NCBI RefSeq assembly: GCF_011045115.1
Contig: NZ_JAAKZG010000020.1
Coordinates: 1-64,000, forward strand
Length of the DNA stretch: 64,000 nt
Origin: Mesorhizobium zhangyense
GTDB taxonomy: Bacteria > Pseudomonadota > Alphaproteobacteria > Rhizobiales > Rhizobiaceae
Direction: 5' to 3'
In this document: one piece after another, positions 37,583-46,346 of the stretch
Layout: every line of letters starts with the position of its first letter
How positions within the stretch are numbered: the first letter of the stretch is position 1
Program-made: the position numbers and the translations under genes
The notes under the pieces: generated by a model
Told to the model about the DNA's origin: nothing
The model's database searches: none
The model's input: the letters and a program-made list of their open reading frames with translations, nothing else

Positions 37583-38506
37583 TCAGACCGCGAGCACCAC
37601 CTTGCCCTTTGGCCGGGTGCCGAGGAATTCATGCGCCTTGCCCGCCTGTTCGAGCGGGAAGGTCTTTTCGACGTGGACGGTGAGTTTGCCCGTCTCGACG
37701 AGACGGACGAGTTCCTCAAGACCCTCACGATCGGGAACGACGGAAATACGTTCGACGCGCACGCCGAGTGCCGGCGCCTCGGCGCGCGTCTTTTCGCCGG
37801 GATCGAGCAGCGACACGAGTACGCCGCCCTTTCGCAGCGACTTGAGCGACTGTGCGGCATGGTCGCCGCCGATGGTCTCGAACACGATGTCGATGTCGCG
37901 CGCTTCCTTGGTGAAATCGGAAGCCTTGTAGTCGATGACCTCGTCGGCGCCGAGCGAGCGGACGAAATCGATCTTCTCCGCGCTGGCAGTCGCCAGGACA
38001 TAAGCGCCGCGCGCCTTGGCTATCTGCACCGCTAGATGGCCAACGCCGCCGGCTCCCGAATGGACCAGCACGCGCTGCCCTTCCTTCAGGCCGCCGGCGC
38101 CTACCAGCCCTTGCCACGCGGTCAGGCCGGCAAGAGGCAGGGCCGCTGCATGATTATGATCGAGCGTTTTGGGTTTGCGGACGAACTCGTCTTCCGAGAT
38201 CGCGGCTTCCTCTGCATAGGCGGCTGCCTGCCTGGGAAAGCGCGAGAGACCGAATACCTCATCGCCGACCTTGAAACGGCCACCTTCGGAAGCTCTCTCG
38301 ACAATGCCGGAAATGTCCCAGCCGATGGTGAAGGGCGGTTCGCCAAGCAGCGGGTAGAAGCCGCCGCGCACCGCGATATCGACAGGATTGATGCCGGCCG
38401 CCTTGACCTTGACGACTGCCTCGCCGTGGCTGAGGTCGGGTGAGGGGCGGTCTTCGATTTCAAGGACTTCCGGTCCGCCGGCAGTCTTCTGGGTGATAGC
38501 GCGCAT
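37583..38506 (-). CDS. NADPH:quinone oxidoreductase-type zinc-independent MDR protein
   Basis: A 307-residue medium-chain dehydrogenase/reductase. N-terminal GroES-like part with GINPVDIAVRGG near 45 and nucleotide-binding GAGGVGHLAVQIAKARGA near 140. It lacks the structural and catalytic zinc Cys sets, so it fits the quinone-reductase branch. ATG 38506 is chosen because CAGGAGATTG lies just before it; the open frame further up crosses the promoter. Divergent from an HxlR regulator that likely controls it. Confidence 0.9.
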   Translation of the reverse strand: MRAITQKTAGGPEVLEIEDRPSPDLSHGEAVVKVKAAGINPVDIAVRGGFYPLLGEPPFTIGWDISGIVERASEGGRFKVGDEVFGLSRFPRQAAAYAEEAAISEDEFVRKPKTLDHNHAAALPLAGLTAWQGLVGAGGLKEGQRVLVHSGAGGVGHLAVQIAKARGAYVLATASAEKIDFVRSLGADEVIDYKASDFTKEARDIDIVFETIGGDHAAQSLKSLRKGGVLVSLLDPGEKTRAEAPALGVRVERISVVPDREGLEELVRLVETGKLTVHVEKTFPLEQAGKAHEFLGTRPKGKVVLAV

Positions 38507-38545
38507 GATGCAATCTCCTGTTTTTACGATCACGTCACTATCATT

Positions 38546-38562
38546 TGGATAGTAATTATCCA
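38546..38562. promoter_or_regulatory. Inverted repeat TGGATA-N5-TATCCA, likely HxlR operator
   Basis: Perfect 6-bp inverted repeat in the 93-base region between the divergent oxidoreductase and HxlR genes. A further half (TTTGGATA, around 38580-38587) lies on the HxlR side. HxlR regulators commonly bind such repeats between themselves and their target. Confidence 0.55.
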
Positions 38563-38599
38563 TTGTCCAGTATGCACAATTTGGATATATAGGTACCTT

Positions 38600-39004
38600 A
38601 TGTATAGCAATGATCCGGACAAGCCCTTCGGCTACGACGCATTCCGCCGTGAATGCATGTCGCATACGGTTCTCGAAATGCTGTCGAGCAAATGGGTTTA
38701 TCTCGTTGTCGGTGCGTTAAGCTTCGGACGACGCCGGCATGGCGAGCTTGCCCGCAAGGTCGAGGGCATCACGCCAAAGATGCTGACGCAGACGCTTCGC
38801 GTGCTGGAGCGCGACGGGCTGGTGCTGCGTGAGGTTTTTCCCGTAATCCCGCCCCGGGTGGAATATGAACTGACCGAACTTGGTCGCAATCTGGCAGGCC
38901 TGCTCAACGAGATCAGGGCCTGGTCGGAACGACACGTTCCCGAGATCGTCGAAGCCCGCAAGCAGGCGTCTCCGGATTCAGAGGGCGCCTCGGCAGCCTT
39001 GTAG
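38600..39004 (+). CDS. HxlR-family transcriptional regulator
   Basis: A 134-residue winged-helix protein. It has CMSHTVLEMLSSKWVYLVVGAL (conserved Cys then KW core) near 18-40, FGRRRHGELARKVEGITPKML in the recognition helix and ELTELGRNL near the wing end. The Cys resembles the redox-sensing Cys of quinone-responsive family members. Divergent to a quinone-type oxidoreductase, suggesting a quinone/aldehyde stress pair. Confidence 0.9.
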   Translation: MYSNDPDKPFGYDAFRRECMSHTVLEMLSSKWVYLVVGALSFGRRRHGELARKVEGITPKMLTQTLRVLERDGLVLREVFPVIPPRVEYELTELGRNLAGLLNEIRAWSERHVPEIVEARKQASPDSEGASAAL

Positions 39005-39036
39005 CTTTGCCTGCAAGGCTGCCGAACGATGCCTCG

Positions 39037-39918
39037 TCAGACGAGGGACGCCGCGATGCGGCCAACCTCGGCATGAACGGTGTTCTTCTCGTCCGTCGAT
39101 GCCGATGATTCGGCAAAGTAGGACGAAACGATGATCGGCCCGCGCTTCGGCGGCCACAGGATGCCGACATCGTTGGCCGAGCCATTGTCGCCGGTTCCGG
39201 TCTTGTCGCCGACTTTCCAATCCTTGGGCAGGTGAGCGCGCAGGCGCTTGTCACCGGTCTTGTTGGCCAGAAGCCACGTCTTGAGTTGGTCTCGCGAGGC
39301 AGGCGACAGGGCATCGCCAAGCACCAGTTTCTGCAGGTCCGCCAGCATCGCTGCGGGGCTTGTCGTGTCGCGCGGATCGCCGGTCTTTGCTTCGTTCAGT
39401 GCAGTCTCGATGCGATCGAGCCGGGTCACTTCGTCGCCAAGCGTACGCGCATAAGCAGTCAGCCCGGCCGGTCCGCCGAAGCTGGCCAGCAGAAGATTGC
39501 CGGCGGTATTGTCGCTGAGGGTGATTGCCGCTTCGCACAGTTCGGCAAGCGTCATGCCTTTCTTACCGGCATGCTTTTCAGTCTCCGGTGAGTAGGTGAC
39601 GAGATCCTTCTTCTCATATGTGATGCGGCGGTCCAGTTTTTCCTCGCCCTTGTCGACGCGGGCCAGAACGGCTGCCGATGCCAGGACCTTGAAGGTGCTG
39701 CACAGGGCAAAACGCTCGTCGGCGCGGTGCTCGATCCTGGTTCCATTTGCCGTGTCGAGAATGGCGACGCCAAGCCTGCCGCCATATTTCTTCTCGAGGG
39801 CACGCAGTTGCGCTGCGGCGTCTTTTACGTCGGCCCACGCCGTCCGTGCCACCGTGAGGGCAGGGGCAGCAAGAAGCGAGCCGGCCAGTATCGAGCGCCG
39901 TGTCAGCGAAATTGTCAT
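39037..39918 (-). CDS. bla: Class A beta-lactamase with Tat-type leader
   Basis: A 293-residue periplasmic beta-lactamase. All class A boxes are present: S74-T-F-K77, S135-D-N137, E171-T-A-L-N175 (Glu166 equivalent) and K239-T-G241. Cys73 stands next to the catalytic Ser; no obvious partner Cys at the 238-type position is seen. The leader LTRRSILAGSLLAAPA carries an RR pair, suggesting Tat export. ATG 39918 gives this leader; the longer open frame would bury it. Likely the intrinsic chromosomal beta-lactamase of the species. Confidence 0.93.
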   Translation of the reverse strand: MTISLTRRSILAGSLLAAPALTVARTAWADVKDAAAQLRALEKKYGGRLGVAILDTANGTRIEHRADERFALCSTFKVLASAAVLARVDKGEEKLDRRITYEKKDLVTYSPETEKHAGKKGMTLAELCEAAITLSDNTAGNLLLASFGGPAGLTAYARTLGDEVTRLDRIETALNEAKTGDPRDTTSPAAMLADLQKLVLGDALSPASRDQLKTWLLANKTGDKRLRAHLPKDWKVGDKTGTGDNGSANDVGILWPPKRGPIIVSSYFAESSASTDEKNTVHAEVGRIAASLV

Positions 39919-40095
39919 GAAGTCGTCTCCCGATTCGAAAAGCAGCCCGTCCGGGCAGCAATCCGCCATAGAATGCGGGCGCTTTGTTGCTGCTCAGGCA
40001 GCGATTTTGTGACGGAAAACGTATTTTTTGTGCCAGCCCGGACGCTGTTTTGCGTCCAGGAAGCGCTGCCGGTCGACCGGATAGGACCGGCTGCC

Positions 40096-40473
40096 TCAGC
40101 CGATCATGGCGCTGCGGTTGTCGCTTTCGATCTCGCGGCTCTTGCTGTCGCGTGATTCGAGCATTTCCGCCTTGGAAAGCTCCGCTTCAGCTTCGCCGAG
40201 TAATGATTCGGCTGCGGCTCGCTGTTGAAGCAGGTCGGATTGCGAATTTTTGAGGTTGTCGCGGCGGAGGCGGGCAGCCTTGGCGAAAGTCGGGTAGGCA
40301 AAATGATTGATATCGGTGATGCCGGCTTTCTTTTCCTCGGCGTTGATCTGGAACTCCAGTTCTCCGGCCATGCGATCGAATTCGGCAATCATCATGTCGA
40401 GCTGCAGCAGCTGGCGGCGTTTCTCATTCACCTGAAACTGCTTCAGCCGAACCAGGTTTTCACGTGATTTCAT
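40096..40473 (-). CDS. FliJ-like coiled-coil protein (flagellar export chaperone family)
   Basis: A 125-residue all-helical protein starting MKSRENLVRLKQFQVNEKRR, with heptad-rich sequence throughout and YPTFAKAARLRRDNL near 60-75. Length, coiled coil and position beside ctrA match the gene annotated fliJ in Rhizobiales, a cytosolic component of the flagellar type III export ATPase complex. No other flagellar gene is in the window, so its role rests on family resemblance. ATG 40473 is taken, giving the canonical N-terminus. Confidence 0.7.
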   Translation of the reverse strand: MKSRENLVRLKQFQVNEKRRQLLQLDMMIAEFDRMAGELEFQINAEEKKAGITDINHFAYPTFAKAARLRRDNLKNSQSDLLQQRAAAESLLGEAEAELSKAEMLESRDSKSREIESDNRSAMIG

Positions 40474-40925
40474 GATTCGATACTCCAATTCACGCACACT
40501 CTCCCATCAAACCGCCCCCTTGCAGCCCGAAAAGGCCCGACCAACACACGCGTCCACGGTTTCCCGGCAAAAAAGGAAACAAATCCCTAAAATTTTCGCC
40601 GCCGGTAACCATTCGTTTACGGGCATTGTTAATCATAAGGGGCAGGACTTAAGGGGCGGTAAAAATTTGGCTGCGAAGCCTAACGACCACAACAAGAGTC
40701 AAAAGAATCACTTAGCGCCAATTGTTAACGTGGCTTGTTAATAAATGGAGCGGGGATTCTTCATTAGATTCAAGAGGGTGTATCCAGGGGTTAAAAATTC
40801 TGTTACTGCTTGCCAAGCGGAATTAGGATTTGTTAACCATTCGATGGCAGCCTGCGACCTAGGCAATCACTGCTCCGGTACCGGATGGCTCACGATGCGG
40901 TCCGGCGGCAGAAAAGGGGAATGAA
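40474..40925. promoter_or_regulatory. ctrA/fliJ divergent control region with repeated CtrA-like half-sites
   Basis: About 450 bases, AT-rich compared with neighbours. CtrA-type elements: TAACCAT (40606-40612), TTAATCAT (40629-40636), GTTAAC (40724-40729) with TTAA (40738-40741), and TTAACCAT (40833-40840). None of them forms the full TTAA-N7-TTAAC spacing, but the density fits an autoregulated ctrA promoter as known in other Alphaproteobacteria. GTTAAC/TTAA elements also fit CcrM/GcrA-independent control; GANTC is present at 40766-40770 region (GATTC). Confidence 0.55.
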
Positions 40926-41621
40926 ATGCGCGTTCTGCTGATTGAAGACGACAGTGCGACAGCACAAAGCATCGAGCTGATGCTGAAATCGGAGAGTTTC
41001 AACGTCTATACGACGGATCTCGGTGAAGAGGGCGTCGATCTCGGCAAGCTCTACGACTACGATATCATTCTCCTCGACCTCAACCTGCCGGACATGTCCG
41101 GCTATGAAGTCTTGAGGACGCTGCGGCTGTCCAAGGTAAAGACGCCGATCCTCATTCTCTCCGGCATGGCCGGCATCGAGGACAAGGTTCGCGGGCTTGG
41201 CTTCGGCGCCGACGACTATATGACCAAGCCGTTCCACAAGGACGAGCTCGTCGCCCGCATCCACGCCATCGTGCGCCGTTCGAAGGGCCACGCCCAGTCG
41301 GTCATCCTCACCGGCGACCTGGTGGTCAATCTCGACGCCAAGACCGTTGAAGTCGGCGGCCAGCGCGTGCATCTGACCGGCAAGGAATACCAGATGCTGG
41401 AACTGCTCTCGCTGCGCAAGGGCACCACGCTGACCAAGGAAATGTTCCTCAACCACCTCTATGGCGGCATGGACGAGCCTGAACTGAAGATCATTGACGT
41501 CTTCATCTGCAAGCTGCGCAAGAAGCTCGACACCGCTTCCGGCGGCCAGAACTTCATCGAAACGGTCTGGGGCCGCGGCTATGTGCTGCGCGAGCCCGAG
41601 GAAATCCGCGAAAGCGCCTGA
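40926..41621 (+). CDS. ctrA: Cell-cycle response regulator CtrA
   Basis: A 231-residue OmpR-type regulator. Receiver with acidic E7-D8-D9, phosphoacceptor Asp51 (LLDLNLPD) and Lys in MTKPFHKDE near 103; winged-helix DNA-binding domain from about 125, with [12 protein letters not shown] and the FICKLRKKL recognition helix. It is the essential master regulator of polar development and division genes, phosphorylated through CckA-ChpT. RBS AAAAGGGGA. The end ESA follows the divergent tail usual in CtrA. Confidence 0.97.
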   Translation: MRVLLIEDDSATAQSIELMLKSESFNVYTTDLGEEGVDLGKLYDYDIILLDLNLPDMSGYEVLRTLRLSKVKTPILILSGMAGIEDKVRGLGFGADDYMTKPFHKDELVARIHAIVRRSKGHAQSVILTGDLVVNLDAKTVEVGGQRVHLTGKEYQMLELLSLRKGTTLTKEMFLNHLYGGMDEPELKIIDVFICKLRKKLDTASGGQNFIETVWGRGYVLREPEEIRESA

Positions 41622-41640
41622 GTTTTCTGCAAGCGATTGA

Positions 41641-41667
41641 AAAGGCCCGGCTTTTGCCGGGTTTTTT
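41641..41667 (+). terminator. Terminator after ctrA
   Basis: Stem CCCGGC/GCCGGG with TTTT loop (41646-41661) followed by six T residues, 20 bases after the ctrA stop. Confidence 0.9.
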
Positions 41668-41678
41668 CATTTTGGGAC

Positions 41679-42044
41679 TCAAGCTGCCCGCAGATCGCGG
41701 AAGCGCGATAGCAGTTGCGACCGGTTGAAAGGCTTCAGGAGGTAATCCTGGGCGCCGGCGCGCTTGGCACGCATGATCGCGCCGATGTCGAACTCGACCA
41801 GGCATATCGCGATCCTCGGCGTGACCGGGCTGTCGATGGCGCGAATACGGCGGATCACGTCGGCGCTCGCCATATCGGGAAGCGCGCCGTCGACGACGAT
41901 GATGTCGGGCATGTCGGCGGCGCACATGTCGATGGCTTCGGAGCCGGTGGCGGCCTCGATCACAAGCATGTCGTGGCCGCTCAGGATGCGCTTCGCGACC
42001 TTCCTGATGACGCTCGAATCGTCGATGAACATGCAGCGTTTCAT
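41679..42044 (-). CDS. Single-domain response regulator (atypical receiver)
   Basis: A 121-residue stand-alone receiver. Acidic pocket D8-D9, phosphoacceptor Asp52 (VVDGALPD) and Lys104 (LLKPF) are present, but the conserved Thr/Ser at the end of beta-4 is replaced in the stretch ICLVEFD. It resembles DivK/CpdR-like short receivers in size, and sits between ctrA and chpT. It may act as phosphate sink, adaptor or pseudoreceiver in this pathway. Encoded towards ctrA, sharing its terminator region. Confidence 0.85.
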   Translation of the reverse strand: MKRCMFIDDSSVIRKVAKRILSGHDMLVIEAATGSEAIDMCAADMPDIIVVDGALPDMASADVIRRIRAIDSPVTPRIAICLVEFDIGAIMRAKRAGAQDYLLKPFNRSQLLSRFRDLRAA

Positions 42045-42254
42045 GAGCCCGTCTCTCTTTGCATCCCCCGCGCGAGCCAGAGAACCGGACCGTGCGGATG
42101 CAAGTTAGCCCGGCGATGTAAAAAAGCTGAAAATCCGTTGGGTAAAGTTTTCGTAAAAATAGTGGCTTAGGCCCCGCAGCCAAGCGTTTCAGGGATACGC
42201 GTTCAGCGCATGATCCCCGAAATGGAGCAGTGCGAAACCTGCTTCTGCCGGAAA

Positions 42255-42884
42255 CTAAGCGGCGGTGAAGACTATCTCGTCCGAAGTAGCGTGGATGGAG
42301 ATCGTCATGCCTGCCTCGCGCGCCAGCAGCAATGTGTAATAGGGCTGGACGGCGTGGGCGTCGATTGCCTCTTCCGGCTGGTGGCCGGAATGAAGCTCGA
42401 GGAATTTCGGCGGCACGCGCAGCATCGGCCCGCTTGCAGAGAGCGTGAATTTCGGCTCGGTTTCGACATCGTCGAGCGTCACGGCGATCTTGCCACCACG
42501 CGGGATCGCGGCGTTGGCCACCAGAACCAGGTTGAGCAGCAGCTTGACCTTGTTCTTCGGCAGCAGTGCGCGTCGCCCAGTCCAGGTCAACTCCGGCTTC
42601 TCGTTTTTCAGGAAGGCAGTCGCCACGGCTTCTGCATCGCCGGTGTCGATCAGCATTCCGGCCGAGCCTGCCGCGCCAAAGGCGATGCGGGCGAATTGCA
42701 GCCGCGCCGAGGCATTGCGGGCGCTGGCGCGAATGAGGTTCATGGCGTCTTCGTCGGCGCCGCCTTCATCAAGCAGTTCCAGCCCGTTGTTGATTGCGCC
42801 GACGGGCGAGATGATGTCATGGCACACGCGGCTGCACAGCAGGGCAGCGAGATCTGGTGCGGACAGCGCGAAGAGATCGGACAT
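42255..42884 (-). CDS. chpT: Histidine phosphotransferase ChpT
   Basis: A 209-residue protein beginning MSDLFALSAPDLAALLCSRVCHD; His22 in the CHDIISPVGAINNGLELL helix is the phosphoacceptor of the dimerisation/HPt domain. The rest (about 85-205) is a degenerate GHKL-like domain (LLLNLVLVA, VTLDDVE). ChpT carries phosphate from the CckA kinase to CtrA and CpdR. Location 1.2 kb from ctrA strengthens the call. Confidence 0.92.
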   Translation of the reverse strand: MSDLFALSAPDLAALLCSRVCHDIISPVGAINNGLELLDEGGADEDAMNLIRASARNASARLQFARIAFGAAGSAGMLIDTGDAEAVATAFLKNEKPELTWTGRRALLPKNKVKLLLNLVLVANAAIPRGGKIAVTLDDVETEPKFTLSASGPMLRVPPKFLELHSGHQPEEAIDAHAVQPYYTLLLAREAGMTISIHATSDEIVFTAA

Positions 42885-43212
42885 TGAACGGTATCCCTAA
42901 CATCAATTAACGAATCAGTGCGAAGCAGTTCTACCGCGCCAGCCCGAACGAATCACGTCTGGCTCTCAGGCCGCGATCATACAGGCATCGTCCGGCCAGC
43001 GAAAAGTTCCAGCATTTTCGTCTTTAAAATCAGCGTTTGCACGGCCACCAACGCTGTCGCCAGCCTTCGAACCGCCATCTTCATGTGAAAGCTTAATGGT
43101 TGAAAAAGGATTACGGCATAATTTGCGGGTGAGTGACCCTGAAAGCGGCCAACAAAGAGCCGCGACAGGCAGTAGGCGTCGGCGAGTGTGCTCCCGGACG
43201 GAGATTGGAAGC
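42885..43212. other. Divergent upstream region of chpT and eipA
   Basis: About 330 bases without supported gene. A one-mismatch CtrA half-site (ATGGTTGA, 43096-43103, minus-strand TCAACCAT) lies about 110 bases before the eipA start, and TTAACG near 42908-42913 beside chpT. EipA is CtrA-regulated in Brucella, so these are plausible though weak sites. Confidence 0.4.
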
Positions 43213-43794
43213 ATGTTTTCCCGACTATACAACCGGAATCTGTTCCGGCTGATCGCAATGATGTTCGCCGTTTCGAGCATCGTGGCTTTTTCTTCATCGG
43301 CCTTGCGGGCTCAGGAATATTCCGCTCAGGAAATCGTGGACTCCGGCCATCGCTTCTTTGGCGCCACATCCGGTGGGCTGGCGACGGTGATCGAGAAGAT
43401 ATTCTCGTCCTACGGCCTGCCGAACGGCTATATCCTCGGCGAGGAAGGTTCCGGCGCGCTGATCGGCGGGCTCACCTATGGTGAAGGCTCGCTCTACACG
43501 AAGAACGCGGGTGATCACAAAGTGTTCTGGCAGGGTCCGTCGCTGGGCTGGGATTTCGGCGGCGAAGGCTCGCGCACCATGATGCTGGTGTACAATCTCG
43601 ATGACGTTTCCAACCTCTACAACCGCTTTGGCGGTGTCGCAGGTTCCGCCTATGTCGTTGCGGGCGTCGGCTTCAACGTCATGAAGAACGGCAACATGCT
43701 GCTGGTGCCGGTGCGAACCGGTGTCGGTGCGCGGCTTGGCATCAATATGGGGTATCTGAAGCTGACCCAGCGGGCGACGTGGAACCCGTTTTAA
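43213..43794 (+). CDS. eipA: Envelope integrity protein EipA (DUF1134)
   Basis: A 193-residue periplasmic protein. The signal peptide runs to about residue 33 (SSSALRA); the mature DUF1134 domain has YSAQEIVDSGHRFFG, LPNGYILGEEGSGA and VYNLDDVSNLYNRFGGVAGSAYV, with a Gly-rich beta end. In Brucella abortus EipA supports cell-envelope integrity and is under CtrA control. ATG 43213 gives the signal peptide; the upstream frame is not signal-like. Confidence 0.92.
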   Translation: MFSRLYNRNLFRLIAMMFAVSSIVAFSSSALRAQEYSAQEIVDSGHRFFGATSGGLATVIEKIFSSYGLPNGYILGEEGSGALIGGLTYGEGSLYTKNAGDHKVFWQGPSLGWDFGGEGSRTMMLVYNLDDVSNLYNRFGGVAGSAYVVAGVGFNVMKNGNMLLVPVRTGVGARLGINMGYLKLTQRATWNPF

Positions 43795-43885
43795 GCATAC
43801 GGACCACCATTGCGTTGCCCCGAACACCGCCCTGTGGCAGATAGGCCGAGGGCGGGCGGAGCCCACCGGCAACGGATAGTGTAAT

Positions 43886-45040
43886 GTGATCCAGTCCATC
43901 CTGTTCTTTGTGCTTGGCTTCCTGTGTGCCGGCTTCATTGCCGTGCTGATCACACCGGTTGCCTGGCGGCGGGCTGTCAACCTGACGCGCAAGCGCATCG
44001 AAGGCTCGATGCCGCTGACGCCAAGCGAAATCCAGGCCGAGAAGGATCGCATCCGCGCCGAAGCGGCGATGTCGATTCGCCGGTTGGAAATGAAGGCCGA
44101 AAGCCTGCAGGCAAAGAATGCGTCGCAGCTCGTCGATGTCGGCCGCGCCCAGGAACAGGTCAAAAAGTTTGCCGCCGAGCGCGATGCGAAGGTCAAGGCG
44201 CATGACGCGCTGGCGGTGAGGGTCGGTGCCATGACCGCCGATCTCGCCAAGCGCGACGAGGAATTGAAGCGCCTCAGCGAAAGGCTTGCCGAGATTGAAG
44301 GCACCAGCACGATGAGCGCCGATGAACTGGAAAAGCTTGGCCGCATGTATGATGAGGCGAGTTTTTCGTCCAGCAGCCGCCAGATCGAATTGGTGGCGCG
44401 GGAAAGCGAGCTTGAGAGGCTCACCAGCGAGTTGTCGAAGCTGAAGGCGCAGCGCAAGGAAGCTGACGTGCAGGCCAAGGCCATGGCTCTTGAAACCAGG
44501 ACAGCGCGCGAAGGCCTGACGGTGGAAAAGAAGCGGGCGGGCGACCTTGCCAGAAAGGTGGATACGCTGACCGCCACGCTTGCCGACCGTGACGACAGGC
44601 TGGAACGGCGTGAGCGGGAACTGGCGCGGCTGCGTGATGCGTCGAAGGGCAATGAGCCCGCCGGCACAGCTTCGCAAGCATCGGCATTGGCCTATGCGGA
44701 CGCGGATGACGATATCGACAGAAGACTGGCGAAATTGTCAGCCGATCGCGAGCGTCTGGAAGAGCGGCTGACCACGCTGGCGCGCGAGAACAAGCGGCTG
44801 AAGTCGGAAAATTCCACTCCCGCGTCGCCGGATAGCCCCGGCGACGATGACGAAAACGCCAGGCTGCGTGAGCAGATGAACGAACTGGCGGCCCATGTGG
44901 TCAATCTGGCGGCGAAGCTGGATGGTCCCGATTCGCCGATTGCCAAGGCACTGGCGGCCGAGACAGGCGAGGGTGCAGGCCGAACGGTCAGCCTTGCCGA
45001 TCGCGTGCGGGCACTGCAGACGGCGACGTCTGCGGACTGA
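43886..45040 (+). CDS. Membrane-anchored long coiled-coil protein
   Basis: A 384-residue protein starting at GTG with one N-terminal transmembrane helix (about 3-28), then an almost continuous charged coiled coil (about 50-300) rich in E, K, R and A, and a less regular tail. No enzymatic motif. Architecture suggests a cytoplasmic scaffold tethered to the inner membrane; Rhizobiales have such proteins as conserved hypotheticals. It follows eipA by 90 bases in the same direction, so envelope function is a reasonable guess. GTG start is supported by lack of an in-frame ATG before the helix. Confidence 0.75.
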   Translation: MIQSILFFVLGFLCAGFIAVLITPVAWRRAVNLTRKRIEGSMPLTPSEIQAEKDRIRAEAAMSIRRLEMKAESLQAKNASQLVDVGRAQEQVKKFAAERDAKVKAHDALAVRVGAMTADLAKRDEELKRLSERLAEIEGTSTMSADELEKLGRMYDEASFSSSSRQIELVARESELERLTSELSKLKAQRKEADVQAKAMALETRTAREGLTVEKKRAGDLARKVDTLTATLADRDDRLERRERELARLRDASKGNEPAGTASQASALAYADADDDIDRRLAKLSADRERLEERLTTLARENKRLKSENSTPASPDSPGDDDENARLREQMNELAAHVVNLAAKLDGPDSPIAKALAAETGEGAGRTVSLADRVRALQTATSAD

Positions 45041-45046
45041 GCAACC

Positions 45047-45850
45047 CTAAACGCGATGGTCGGTGAAGTGATGCAAGGTGATTGCAGACGCAGCCGCCAC
45101 GTTCAGGCTGTCAAAGCCGCCCGCCATGGCGATCTTCACCGTTTTCAGCCGCCGCATCAGCTTTTCCGGCAGGCCTTCGCCTTCGGTGCCGAACCACAAA
45201 GCGAGCCGCTGTGGCCGCGCCATGTCGCGGCAGTCGACCGTGCCCTGCGGCGACAGGGCGATCTGCTCGAAGCCGTGTTTTCCGAGGGTGTCGACAAGAC
45301 TACCGGTTTCGCTTGCGACGGCGAAGGGTACTTTGAGTGCTGCGCCGACGGAGACCCTTATCGCCTTGCGATAGAGCGGGTCGCAGCAGGTTTCGTCGAG
45401 CAGGATGGCATCCGCGCCAAAGGCTGCGGCGTTGCGGAAGATCGCGCCGATGTTGTCGTGATTGGCGATGCCGACCAGGACCACCACCAATGCGCGTTCC
45501 GGCAGGGTTTCCAGAATCGTCTCGATTGTTTCGGGCGGCCGCTTGAGGCCTATCGCCAGCACGCCGCGATGCATGTGGAAGCCGGCGATGCCGTCCAGAA
45601 CATCGCTGGAGGCAACGTAGACCGGCACATCGGCCGGAACGGATTTCAGTGTTTCGGCCATGCCGGCGAGGCGGTTTTCAAGCAGCAGAACTGATTCCAC
45701 CTCGAAACGCCGCGCTGAAAACAGAACGTTGAGAACGACTTTGCCTTCGGCGACAAAGCGGCCCTGCCGGCCGGCCAGATCGCGTTCGCGAATGTCCATG
45801 TAAGGCGCGACGCGAGGGTCGGCGGGGTCGTCGATGCGAATCGGGTCCAT
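45047..45850 (-). CDS. SpoU/TrmH-family RNA 2'-O-methyltransferase
   Basis: A 267-residue SPOUT methyltransferase. N-terminal RNA-binding part (PADPRVAPYMDIRERDL, FVAEGKVVL), then the knotted SAM fold with motif 1 GIANHDNIGAIFRNAAAFGAD near 140, motif 2 LALWFGTEGEGLP near 215 and motif 3 LNVAAASAI near 250. The target (rRNA or tRNA ribose) is not readable. ATG 45850 is preferred; a longer frame from 45919 is possible. Confidence 0.88.
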   Translation of the reverse strand: MDPIRIDDPADPRVAPYMDIRERDLAGRQGRFVAEGKVVLNVLFSARRFEVESVLLLENRLAGMAETLKSVPADVPVYVASSDVLDGIAGFHMHRGVLAIGLKRPPETIETILETLPERALVVVLVGIANHDNIGAIFRNAAAFGADAILLDETCCDPLYRKAIRVSVGAALKVPFAVASETGSLVDTLGKHGFEQIALSPQGTVDCRDMARPQRLALWFGTEGEGLPEKLMRRLKTVKIAMAGGFDSLNVAAASAITLHHFTDHRV

Positions 45851-45995
45851 CGGGCTCGTCAGTCTGCCAGAGCATCGGACCAAAGCGGAATCCGGCTTTC
45901 GAAATATTCCGACGCTCATTCAAGGTGTTGGATCGCTTGTGGGTTCGCACCGCGATCCAGCGATGGATTTCTTAAAGAGCGCCAACCGTTGCCGG

Positions 45996-46346
45996 TCAAG
46001 ACTTCTGAGCGAGGGCCGGGCTCTGAGCGTAGGATTTCTCGTAGACCTCGTCTGCGCCGTTGAAGATCCCATCGAGCGTGCCGATCAATTGCCGCACCGC
46101 GGCGGAATTGCATGAATAGTAGATCATCTGCCGGTCGCGCCGCGTCTCGACTATGTCGATGCTGCGCAATTTCGCCAGATGCTGCGAGAGTGCGGACTGG
46201 CTGAGCGAAACCTTCTCGGCAATCGCACCGACCGACATTTCACCTTCCAGCAGATGGCTGATGATGACGAGACGCTTCTCATTACCCAAGAGGCTGAGCA
46301 GCGTGGCTGCAGCTCCTGCATTATCGATAAGCGGATTGGCGGTCAT
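45996..46346 (-). CDS. ArsR-family transcriptional regulator
   Basis: A 116-residue winged-helix regulator (AAATLLSLLGNEKRLVIISHL, then SVGAIAEKVSLSQSALSQHLAKLR and a beta-wing DRQMIYYSC). GGGGGA before ATG 46346 sets the start. It has one Cys (YYSCNS) but no ELCVCD-type metal site, so the signal is unknown. Possible targets are the neighbours; the HugZ-like gene upstream runs in the same direction with a 155-base gap. Confidence 0.88.
   Translation of the reverse strand: MTANPLIDNAGAAATLLSLLGNEKRLVIISHLLEGEMSVGAIAEKVSLSQSALSQHLAKLRSIDIVETRRDRQMIYYSCNSAAVRQLIGTLDGIFNGADEVYEKSYAQSPALAQKS

Noticed and set aside
43096-43103. CtrA half-site before eipA as a firm site
   Set aside because: One mismatch to TTAACCAT and no second half; kept only as a weak note.
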